A stretch of 9,063 bases of DNA from Deltaproteobacteria bacterium. Lineage in GTDB: Bacteria; Desulfobacterota; DSM-4660; Desulfatiglandales; HGW-15. The notes under the pieces were generated by a model that searched no databases, was not told where the DNA came from, and saw nothing but the letters and a program-made list of their open reading frames with translations. Positions 1 through 5,664 of the stretch are shown here, piece after piece. How positions within the stretch are numbered: the stretch's first letter is position 1; every line of letters starts with the position of its first letter. The DNA lies in the NCBI GenBank assembly GCA_030671095.1, contig DAOVAK010000073.1, positions 1-9,063 of the forward strand. Direction: 5' to 3'. Position numbers and translations under genes: made by a program.

Positions 1-28
1 TTTTTATGAGATGGTAAAGGGGGTATAC

Positions 29-514
29 ATGCTGGGAAAAAGTAAGGGCGTGAAGAAAGACGACGAGGCTGCGGTCAGCCCGGACTTCGTGGCCGAACAG
101 ACCGTCATTGGCGAGCACATATCCATCAAAGGCGGCATCAAGGGGAAGGAAGACCTGGTCATCAACGGCTCGGTAAACGGTACCATCAAGCTGGGCGGGT
201 GCCACCTTACCGTAGGTCCCACGGGCCAGGTGGAGGGTGAGATCCACGCCGACAACGTGACCATCAGCGGCCGGGTGAGCGGCAACATAAAGGCTCTCGA
301 CAAGGTGGAGATCACCAAAGAGGCCGACTTCAACGGCGAGGTCAAGGCCAAACGGATCTCAGTGGAGGACGGTGCCTATCTCAAGGCGGTCATCGAGTTA
401 GAGAAGGATGCGGAGAAAAAGGCTGTGCCCGCCGATAAGCTCGCCGACCAGGCGGCTCCCGGTCCAGACAAAGAGCCCCTCACCCTCATCAGCGAGACCG
501 ACAAGAGGAAGTGA
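29..514 (+). CDS. Bactofilin (polymer-forming cytoskeletal protein)
   Basis: Bactofilins assemble without nucleotide into filaments at the inner face of the membrane and act as scaffolds for cell-shape, wall-synthesis or polarity proteins. The 161-residue protein has a charged N-terminal tail (about 1-20), then a regular run of short beta-strand/glycine turns at about 22-120, typical of the right-handed beta-helix of this family (for example EDLVINGSVNG at 41-51 and NVTISGRVSGNI at 76-87), then a Lys/Asp/Pro-rich disordered tail (125-161). Length and architecture are normal for the family. An in-frame ATG also exists at position 11, but the ATG at 29 is preferred because AAAGGGGG (16-23) lies 5 bases upstream of it. 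The stop is followed three bases later by a methyltransferase gene, so the two are probably cotranscribed. Family assignment is firm; the process it serves here is unknown. Confidence 0.93.
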   Translation: MLGKSKGVKKDDEAAVSPDFVAEQTVIGEHISIKGGIKGKEDLVINGSVNGTIKLGGCHLTVGPTGQVEGEIHADNVTISGRVSGNIKALDKVEITKEADFNGEVKAKRISVEDGAYLKAVIELEKDAEKKAVPADKLADQAAPGPDKEPLTLISETDKRK

Positions 515-517
515 TCC

Positions 518-1123
518 TTGGCCAGCTTAGCCCACCGTGCCGGGGAAGGTGCTTACCCTGAGCCTGACCTGGCAGACTACACCAGCAATGTGCTTCGGCT
601 GTTTGTTGAAGCCCTCCGGCGACGCCAGGAGCCACAGGTGCTGGACGTGGGGCCCGTGTGTGGTGAGAACATTAGCTTCTTGGCCCACCGGGTCAGGAGG
701 CTCTACGTCTGCGACATGTTTCTTCGCGTGGACCGAGACCGCCGCAAGGGTGTTCCCCTCAGCTGGACCTGGCAGCACCTGGACTACCCGCCCCAGAGCT
801 TCGATGGAATTTTGCTGTGGGACTTGGCTGATCACCTGGACGATCGTGAGGTGGTAAGGCTTGTGGAATTATGCCGGACCATGGTGAGACCGGGCGGCAT
901 GGTGGCGGTTTTCGTCTTAGGGGCGAAGGTACTTTCAAACACGGTGAATTCCTTCGTGATCGGCGACGGGTTGCGGTTGAACCTCCGTCCCCAACCTCAT
1001 CTGGACCTTCCGCTATACGTCCGCCAGAACCGAGAAGTGCTGTCCTTGTTCACCCCTTTCACCCCAGTCAGATCCTTCATCTACCGCACCGGGCTCAGGG
1101 AGTTCCTCTTCCAGCTCGACTAG
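518..1123 (+). CDS. Class I SAM-dependent methyltransferase-like protein, divergent
   Basis: This 201-residue protein has the layout of a class I (Rossmann-fold) methyltransferase. Residues 41-52 (VLDVGPVCGENI) sit where motif I binds S-adenosylmethionine; YVCDMF (63-68) supplies the acidic residue after strand 2; FDGILLWDLADHL (95-107) matches motif IV; VRPGGMVAVFV (123-133) matches the post-motif segment common in methyltransferase type 11/12 domains. Motif I is unusual, since the normal GxGxG loop reads GPVCG. The C-terminal part (about 150-201) lacks a recognisable substrate domain. The start is a TTG, chosen because AGAGGAA (504-510) is 7 bases upstream and it lies directly after the bactofilin stop, suggesting translational coupling. 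Substrate is unknown; small molecule, lipid or protein are all possible. Base composition is GC-rich like the bactofilin and unlike genes further right. Fold moderately sure, activity unproven. Confidence 0.75.
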   Translation: MASLAHRAGEGAYPEPDLADYTSNVLRLFVEALRRRQEPQVLDVGPVCGENISFLAHRVRRLYVCDMFLRVDRDRRKGVPLSWTWQHLDYPPQSFDGILLWDLADHLDDREVVRLVELCRTMVRPGGMVAVFVLGAKVLSNTVNSFVIGDGLRLNLRPQPHLDLPLYVRQNREVLSLFTPFTPVRSFIYRTGLREFLFQLD

Positions 1124-1202
1124 GCGGCCGGCGCGCTCGTTCCCTTGCTGTCAAAAGAGGATCGTAGAATTGAAGGAATGGGTCAGCTTTCTTGTGAATA
1201 AA

Positions 1203-1217
1203 CGGGGCCAGGCCCTG
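1203..1217. repeat. Small GC-rich inverted repeat, REP-like
   Basis: GGGCC (1205-1209) and GGCCC (1211-1215) are perfect complements around one base, and the pairing can be extended outward by a G-T wobble and a C-G pair. The sequence continues into TGACATGAGACATT. From memory, some deltaproteobacterial REP units next to transposase genes read GGGGTCAGGCCTTGACAT, which is close. The resemblance is recalled, not searched, and there is only one copy in the window. Confidence 0.25.
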
Positions 1218-1271
1218 ACATGAGACATTCCTCCATCTTCGGCCAAAATAATATTAGTGGAGACCGTCTCA

Positions 1272-1302
1272 AAATATTTCAATATCTTGTGGTATTGGCA
1301 TA
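1272..1302 (+). repeat. 31-base direct repeat, copy 1
   Basis: This segment matches 2641-2671 at 27 of 31 positions in the same orientation; mismatches fall at 1274, 1286, 1290 and 1296. The shared cores are TATTTCAATAT and GGCATA. The copies lie 1369 bases apart and bracket the dehydratase-like gene and the flavodoxin fragment. It may be an interspersed genomic repeat, a mobile-element relic, or a recombination scar. On the minus strand both copies can be read as a similar peptide (LCQYHKILKYF here, LCLYRKILKYL in copy 2), which may only reflect the DNA identity. Confidence 0.7.
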
Positions 1303-1364
1303 GGTAAACCGCGCCGCTGAGCTCGATCATTGGATGCCCTTTCACTTAACCTCTGAGGTCACAG

Positions 1365-2360
1365 ATGGAAGAATTAAAAAACTGTCCGATCTCGATATCT
1401 GAAGTTGTTCGTTCACGTGCCATTGTGCGGGATTTCATAAAACCGACCCAGCTGCTATATTATGAGGGGCTATCCAGGTTAATTGGCGCAGAGGTGTACG
1501 TAAAGCATGAAAATCACAATCCCACCGGCACCTTCAAGATACGCGGCGGAACGAACCTCATGTATCATCTCAAACAGCACGACATTGATGGAGTCATTAC
1601 ATTCTCCACCGGCAATCACGGATTGTCTATTGCAACAGCCGCGAAATGGTTTGGTTTGAGCGCCGTAGTCGTTGTCCCAGAGAACAATAACCCGGTCAAA
1701 AACCGCACAATAATCGAGTGCGGCGCTGAATTAGTGGAAGCCGGAGCGACCTTTGAGGAAGCCTCTCAGACAGTTGACCAGCTCTGTCAGGAGAGATCTC
1801 TGTACTACGCACACCCGGCGAACGAACCGTTATTAATCAACGGAGTTGGTACCGAATTCCTGGAAATCATAGAGGATTTGCCTGATATTGATGTAATGAT
1901 CGTTCCGATCGGTGCCGGCAGCGAAGCCGCAGCCGCCATCACCACGCTGCGCGCGTTTCGCCGGGATATTGAGATAATTGTCGTTCAAGCCGAGAACTCA
2001 CCGGCAGCATATCATTCATGGCGAAAAAAAGAGATCTCTCACGGCCCTAACACCACATTTGCCGGCGGGTTTGCCACAGGGAAAGCCTACCAAGTGCCTT
2101 TTGAAATCTACAAAGAGGGCCTGGATGACTTTGTGCTCATCACTGAGGATGAAATTTACGATGCTATAGGCCTGGCCTTTTTCTATACCCACAATCTCGC
2201 CGAAGGAGCCGGTGCAGCTCCTTTTATGGCAGCCTATAAGCTCAAAGAAAAGCTGAAGGGAAAAAGGCTGGTGCTTCAAATGAGCGGTTGTAATGCCTCA
2301 CCGGATGAAATAATTGAGGCGAGCAGGCGAGATGCCTTCAAGAAGGGAGTCATAGGCTAG
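1365..2360 (+). CDS. PLP-dependent threonine/serine dehydratase-like enzyme (fold type II)
   Basis: This 331-residue cytoplasmic enzyme belongs to the tryptophan-synthase-beta fold of PLP enzymes. NPTGTFKIRGG (52-62) contains the PLP-binding lysine, K58; STGNHG (81-86) is the substrate-carboxylate loop; IGAGSEAAA (182-190) is the phosphate-binding glycine loop; SGCN (307-310) is near the pyridine-nitrogen contact. Family members typically deaminate serine or threonine to pyruvate or 2-oxobutyrate. The glycine loop is not the GGGG of classic threonine dehydratase and, with QAENSPAAYHSW (208-219), recalls the EutB-like branch, which includes hydroxyectoine-utilisation dehydratases. There is no C-terminal regulatory ACT-like domain, so a catabolic rather than isoleucine-biosynthetic role is favoured. 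The ATG at 1365 has GAGGT (1355-1359) at 5-base spacing. No ectoine genes are nearby. The gene is bracketed by a direct repeat. Class sure, substrate unsure. Confidence 0.88.
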   Translation: MEELKNCPISISEVVRSRAIVRDFIKPTQLLYYEGLSRLIGAEVYVKHENHNPTGTFKIRGGTNLMYHLKQHDIDGVITFSTGNHGLSIATAAKWFGLSAVVVVPENNNPVKNRTIIECGAELVEAGATFEEASQTVDQLCQERSLYYAHPANEPLLINGVGTEFLEIIEDLPDIDVMIVPIGAGSEAAAAITTLRAFRRDIEIIVVQAENSPAAYHSWRKKEISHGPNTTFAGGFATGKAYQVPFEIYKEGLDDFVLITEDEIYDAIGLAFFYTHNLAEGAGAAPFMAAYKLKEKLKGKRLVLQMSGCNASPDEIIEASRRDAFKKGVIG

Positions 2361-2391
2361 GCTGTGCATCCAACAATCCGCTCGGGCTCGT

Positions 2392-2625
2392 GTGGATCCA
2401 GCCTGGCCGGCCCGTGCATTCCAGTGCCAGCATGAGTCGCTCAAAGAACAAAAAGGGGGAGGACATATCCGTGAATTTTTAAATGATCTGGCCCAAGAAG
2501 AGGTCGACAATCAATTTCTAAAGCCGAAGGTTGTAGGAATTGGAGGTAGCCCGAGAAAAAAAGGAAATTCCGATGTGCTTTTGAGGCATATTCTGAACAG
2601 AGTCAGAGAAAACAAAAGTGTGTAG
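2392..2625 (+). pseudogene. Truncated flavodoxin-fold NAD(P)H-dependent FMN reductase fragment
   Basis: The last 34 or so codons of this frame encode KVVGIGGSPRKKGNSDVLL, the first beta-strand and FMN-phosphate loop (GSPRxxGNS) of the flavodoxin-like NADPH-dependent FMN reductase / iron-sulfur flavoprotein family. A stop follows at 2623-2625, only about 20 residues after that loop, whereas intact members run to roughly 180 or more residues. The rest of the fold is not visible downstream. A good ribosome binding site (GGGGGAGGA, 2455-2463) is followed by ATA TCC GTG with no usable in-frame start, so the beginning also looks eroded; the frame is open back to an ATG at 2392, but its first 25 residues look non-coding. 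I read this as the 5' stub of a broken gene, probably lost when the adjacent repeat-flanked region was rearranged. A small functional protein is unlikely but not excluded. Confidence 0.6.
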
Positions 2626-2640
2626 CGCGGGGGACATCCT

Positions 2641-2671
2641 AAGTATTTCAATATTTTGCGGTATAGGCATA
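2641..2671 (+). repeat. 31-base direct repeat, copy 2
   Basis: Partner of 1272-1302 with 27 of 31 identical bases (mismatches at 2643, 2655, 2659 and 2665). It starts 15 bases after the premature stop of the flavodoxin fragment, so the truncation point and the repeat nearly coincide, which supports a rearrangement here. Confidence 0.7.
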
Positions 2672-3009
2672 AGGAGGGCCTCATTTGATTGGAAAAGAGA
2701 GACTTGGTGCTAAGAAGAATGGATATCGCTAGATCAATTATTCTATTGAATTATTGAAGTACGTCCCGCTTTTCAGTTGACCATCACACATTTCACCCTG
2801 CAGCCTTTTCATCGCCAAGTAATGTAGCCAGCTATAAATCTATAAAATTTTAATGCTATTCTGATTTAGAAAGGATTTTCATATTTGTCCCTTATATAAT
2901 AAGCCAAACAGCATCATGTGATATAAATAATTTGCCATATCATTAGTCTGAAATGGGCTTATTCCCGCGTATTTATTTATATTTGTTAGTTGTTATTTCC
3001 ATATTTTTC

Positions 3010-3038
3010 TTGACTTACGAATAGCGTTCATATATTTA
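3010..3038 (+). promoter_or_regulatory. Putative sigma-70 promoter of the regulator/synthetase operon
   Basis: TTGACT (3010-3015) is a 5/6 match to the -35 consensus; after 17 bases comes TATTTA (3033-3038) as a weaker -10. A TATATT overlapping it (3031-3036) would give 15-base spacing. It lies in AT-rich DNA about 70 bases before the regulator start codon and faces it. It is the best sigma-70 candidate seen in front of the 3107-9063 gene set. Chance matches are common in AT-rich DNA. Confidence 0.45.
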
Positions 3039-3106
3039 GTAAAATTAGACTTGAAAAATATGATTATATGTGAAATATCAATTACTTAACTGCGTTCAAT
3101 AAATTC

Positions 3107-3712
3107 ATGGCCAAAAAGGAATTAATGGAAGACACGCGAGCGAGAATCATCGATGCTGCGAGGACGCTTTTCGCTGAGCAAGGATATCAGCAAACAACAA
3201 TTGCTGAGATTGCCAAAATGGTTGGCTTATCCGAGGGGAGTATCTATGAGCATTTCCGGGGAAAAGAGGATTTACTCCTGACCATACCCGATGTCTGGGT
3301 GACTAATGCAATAGAGGAACTGGAACTGCAGCTTTTGGGTATTCAGGGTGCTATCAACAAGCTCAGGAAATTTTTATGGTGGTACCTCCACTATATCGAA
3401 AGCGAGCCATTAACTGCGAAGGTGGTCTTTCTTTTTCTCAAAACCAATCCCAATTTTCTCCATACGGATGTCTACCCCAACGTGAGAATCTTTTATTCAT
3501 ATCTATTAAAGATATTTGAGGAAGGACGCGAATCCGGTGAAATGAGGGAGGACTTAAATCCCTTCATTGCCAGAGCCATATTCCTGGGAACAATCGAACA
3601 CATGGTCATCCGGTGGCTGTTAAAGGACACGAATTACTCCTTGTTCGACAATTTAGAACAAACCTTTAAAACACTGGTTGATGGCTTCCGGAGACGCGAG
3701 TCAGAAACTTAG
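3107..3712 (+). CDS. TetR/AcrR-family transcriptional regulator, FadR-like
   Basis: A dimeric DNA-binding repressor of 201 residues, normal for TetR proteins. Residues 10-56 form the conserved N-terminal domain: TRARIIDAARTLFAEQGYQ opens helix 1, and the helix-turn-helix is at about 31-50 (TIAEIAKMVGL then SEGSIYEHF), followed by the usual GKEDLL. The C-terminal helical half (about 65-195) is the ligand pocket; its hydrophobic and aromatic content suits a fatty or aromatic acyl ligand. TetR proteins of the bacillar FadR type beside acyl-CoA synthetases commonly release DNA on binding acyl-CoA, so the gene 13 bases downstream is the obvious target. Start choice is open: ATG 3107 has no visible Shine-Dalgarno, whereas ATG 3125 (giving MEDTRARII) has AAAAAGGA (3113-3120) four bases ahead, so the true protein may be 195 residues. 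Family is sure, ligand inferred. Confidence 0.92.
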   Translation: MAKKELMEDTRARIIDAARTLFAEQGYQQTTIAEIAKMVGLSEGSIYEHFRGKEDLLLTIPDVWVTNAIEELELQLLGIQGAINKLRKFLWWYLHYIESEPLTAKVVFLFLKTNPNFLHTDVYPNVRIFYSYLLKIFEEGRESGEMREDLNPFIARAIFLGTIEHMVIRWLLKDTNYSLFDNLEQTFKTLVDGFRRRESET

Positions 3713-3725
3713 CCATGGGTAGATA

Positions 3726-5618
3726 TTGTCCTCAATTGAAAGATATCAAGAGCTGAGAGGCAAAACAGTACCAGCGCTTCTCCTGGAAAGGGTGAAACAG
3801 ACCCCTCGTGATGTCGCCTACCGTGTAAAAAAATTTGGAATCTACAACGAGAGAACATGGTCAGATTTCGGTCGACTTGTTGCCAGTTGCGCTCTGGGGC
3901 TCATGGGTTTAGGGTTGAGGCGAGATGAACGAGTGGCCGTAATGGGTGATCCATGTGAGGAGTATATCATCTGTGAACTAGCCGCCCAAGCCCTGGGCGC
4001 TGTAACCTACGGGATTTATCCAACATCATCCCAAAGGGAATTACAGTTTCTCATGGAGGATGGGGGAGCCTCCATTTTCGTAGCCGAGAATCAGGAGTAC
4101 GTGGATCGCGTCCTGCCTATTTTCGAAGAACTACCTCGTTTGAGGCATATCATCGTTATCGATACGAAAGGCATCTTAATGTATGACCACCCCTCGCTGG
4201 TTGCCTACGAGGATCTCATGCAGGATGGCGAGAGAAGGCTACCCTCAGATCAAGGATTAGTCGAGGAGAAGGTTCGTGAAATCAAGCCCTCTGATGATCT
4301 TTTCATCGTTTATACCTCGGGAACTACGGGTAATCCCAAGGGTGTGCTTATCAGTCACGGGAAACATTTGGCTGCTGCATACACGTTAATCGACAGCTAT
4401 CCAATCTTGTCAGAGATACCCCATCGCACCGTTGCATACCTTCCTTTGTGCCATGTCCTCGGCAAAGACGTGGCAGTCACATTGCCCCTCGTCACTCATA
4501 TCGTTCCTCACTATGGAGAAAGTATCGAGGATTTGGGTCAAACCATTTTTGAGACAGCCCCGACTGTGCTGTTCACTGTGCCACGATACCTGCAGAAATT
4601 TCTATCCAGTATTATCGTTGGCATCGAAAACACCAGCTCCTTGAAGAAATTCCTATACAGGAGAGCGGTAAAAGTAGGTCGCCGCCACCTTAAGAATATT
4701 TGGGATAACAGAAAGGATTCATTAGTAAGCCTCCTCTATTTCCTCTTTTATCATGTGACGTTCAGGCCAATCTTAAACAAGATCGGGTTAGATAAGCTCA
4801 AGATTTGCCTCTCGGCAGGGGCGCCGCTTCCACCCGAGGTCATGGCTTTGTGGCAGATCTATGGACTCAACCTTTCCGAATTCTATGGCCAAACGGAAAC
4901 CGGAGGAGCCATTATTTCCGCCCAGGGATCATACTTCCCCCGCCCGGGTCACGTGGGTGTTCCGCCTAAGGGATGGGAAGTGAAGCTCTCGGAGAACGGG
5001 GAGATCATGATACGTGGCGAGGACATCTTCGAATGCTACCTCAATAACCCCGACCTTACCAAAGAGGTTATTGATGAGGAAGGATGGCTTCACAGCGGTG
5101 ATGTGGGTGAGTGGACTCCAGAGGGAAATCTCAAGATCATAGACCGGGCGCGAGACATTATCGTCACCTCAGGAGGAAAGACGCTCAGCCCAACATTCAT
5201 GGAGAATATCCTGAGATCCAGTCCCTATATCAACGAAGCCGTTATTTTTGGCCACAATCGGAAATATATATCTGCCCTTATTGAGATCGACTTTGACACC
5301 GTTTCAGATTGGGCGCGAATCAACAACATTTCCTATACCGGTTTCACAAGTCTGGTCGAAAATCCGAATACCAAGAAACTGATTGGTGTTGAGATTGAAA
5401 AGGCCAACCAGGAATTGGCTCGGGTCGAGCAGATAAAGACATTCCGAATTATACCAAAAATCCTGGACCCTGAGGAAGATGGTGAACCGGTCACGCCAAC
5501 ACGGAAGGTGAAACGAGAACTCATGTACGACAAATTCAGGGACCTCGTTGAATCCATGTACAGCAATAGAGAAGAGAGCATGGTGGCATCAGAAATAGGG
5601 GATTTATTAACCACATAA
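3726..5618 (+). CDS. Long-chain-type acyl-CoA synthetase (AMP-forming)
   Basis: Activates a carboxylic acid with ATP and coenzyme A, through an acyl-adenylate, to acyl-CoA, AMP and pyrophosphate. The 630-residue protein carries the whole ANL-superfamily motif set: phosphate loop YTSGTTGNPKGV (196-207), SAGAPL (363-368), YGQTETGG (387-394), GWLHSGDVG (453-461), the hinge DRARDIIVTSGGK (473-485) and the C-terminal PTRKVKR (591-597), whose K594 fits the adenylation lysine. The 600-plus length and the segment at about 296-350 are like FadD15-type long-chain enzymes rather than acetyl-CoA synthetases. It has no signal peptide and is presumably cytoplasmic or membrane-associated. The start is a TTG at 3726 with only a weak GGGT upstream (3717-3720); no in-frame ATG is near. 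It follows the TetR gene by 13 bases and precedes the importer, suggesting it activates the imported acid. Substrate could be fatty, aromatic or alicyclic. Confidence 0.92.
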   Translation: MSSIERYQELRGKTVPALLLERVKQTPRDVAYRVKKFGIYNERTWSDFGRLVASCALGLMGLGLRRDERVAVMGDPCEEYIICELAAQALGAVTYGIYPTSSQRELQFLMEDGGASIFVAENQEYVDRVLPIFEELPRLRHIIVIDTKGILMYDHPSLVAYEDLMQDGERRLPSDQGLVEEKVREIKPSDDLFIVYTSGTTGNPKGVLISHGKHLAAAYTLIDSYPILSEIPHRTVAYLPLCHVLGKDVAVTLPLVTHIVPHYGESIEDLGQTIFETAPTVLFTVPRYLQKFLSSIIVGIENTSSLKKFLYRRAVKVGRRHLKNIWDNRKDSLVSLLYFLFYHVTFRPILNKIGLDKLKICLSAGAPLPPEVMALWQIYGLNLSEFYGQTETGGAIISAQGSYFPRPGHVGVPPKGWEVKLSENGEIMIRGEDIFECYLNNPDLTKEVIDEEGWLHSGDVGEWTPEGNLKIIDRARDIIVTSGGKTLSPTFMENILRSSPYINEAVIFGHNRKYISALIEIDFDTVSDWARINNISYTGFTSLVENPNTKKLIGVEIEKANQELARVEQIKTFRIIPKILDPEEDGEPVTPTRKVKRELMYDKFRDLVESMYSNREESMVASEIGDLLTT

Positions 5619-5620
5619 CC

Positions 5621-5644
5621 TTGATTCAAGATTTCTTGAATCAA
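5621..5644. promoter_or_regulatory. Perfect 10-bp inverted repeat before the binding-protein gene
   Basis: TTGATTCAAG (5621-5630) and CTTGAATCAA (5635-5644) are exact reverse complements separated by ATTT, starting two bases after the synthetase stop. An A-rich tract follows rather than a T tract, so it is not a normal intrinsic terminator in the direction of transcription. It could form an mRNA hairpin that marks a processing site or protects the downstream message, or be the operator of a dimeric regulator. Its position just ahead of a strong ribosome binding site favours a role in raising binding-protein expression. Confidence 0.6.
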
Positions 5645-5651
5645 AAAAGAA

Positions 5652-5660
5652 AAGGAGGTG
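5652..5660 (+). promoter_or_regulatory. Near-consensus Shine-Dalgarno site
   Basis: AAGGAGGTG is close to a full complement of the 16S rRNA 3' end, with GGAGG six bases before the ATG at 5665. It is the strongest ribosome binding site in the window, whereas the synthetase and ATPase in the same cluster use TTG or GTG starts with weaker sites. This fits high translation of the binding protein. Confidence 0.8.
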
Positions 5661-5664
5661 CGTT

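Larger units (their letters stand above)
1124..1364. other. Intergenic gap with degraded repeat-like sequence
   Basis: This 241-base stretch has no convincing gene. It marks a switch from GC-rich DNA on the left to lower-GC DNA on the right. It contains a short GC-rich inverted repeat (1203-1217), the first copy of a 31-base direct repeat (1272-1302), and at 1355-1359 a GAGGT ribosome binding site for the downstream gene. On the minus strand an open frame of 64 codons (1151-1345) begins with a peptide, IELSGAVYL, that resembles the N-terminus of REP-associated tyrosine transposases (IEFPGAVYH), but the rest does not match, so it is at most a relic. No clear terminator or sigma-70 promoter was seen. 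Confidence 0.5.
2626..3106. other. AT-rich intergenic region
   Basis: About 480 bases contain no credible gene on either strand and are visibly richer in A and T than every gene in the window. It holds the second copy of the 31-base repeat (2641-2671), a stretch near 2755-2795 that loosely recalls an IS21-type end, a widely spaced 8-bp inverted repeat (AATAAGCC at 2898-2905, GGCTTATT at 2956-2963), and a plausible sigma-70 promoter (3010-3038) facing the regulator gene. The seven bases GCGTTCA occur twice, near 3025 and 3092, on either side of the likely transcription start, and might be part of an operator, though no strong palindrome is evident. Confidence 0.6.

Noticed and set aside
1151..1345. 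Minus-strand open frame of 64 codons as a real gene
   Set aside because: No ribosome site, no domain beyond a short N-terminal likeness, and it overlaps repeat sequence; kept only as a possible relic.
2665..2680. Sigma-54 promoter in the repeat (GG and GC ten bases apart in copy 2)
   Set aside because: The -24 and -12 boxes are poor matches, and copy 1 has CC at the -12 position, so the spacing in copy 2 is probably chance.
3715..3756. Short ATG frame upstream of and overlapping the acyl-CoA synthetase start, as a leader peptide or alternative start
   Set aside because: It is out of frame with the synthetase, 13 codons long and encodes nothing recognisable; the TTG at 3726 is the better start.
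5621..5655. Palindrome plus A tract as a terminator for a minus-strand transcript
   Set aside because: On the minus strand the T tract comes before the stem, not after it, and no gene is transcribed from that side.
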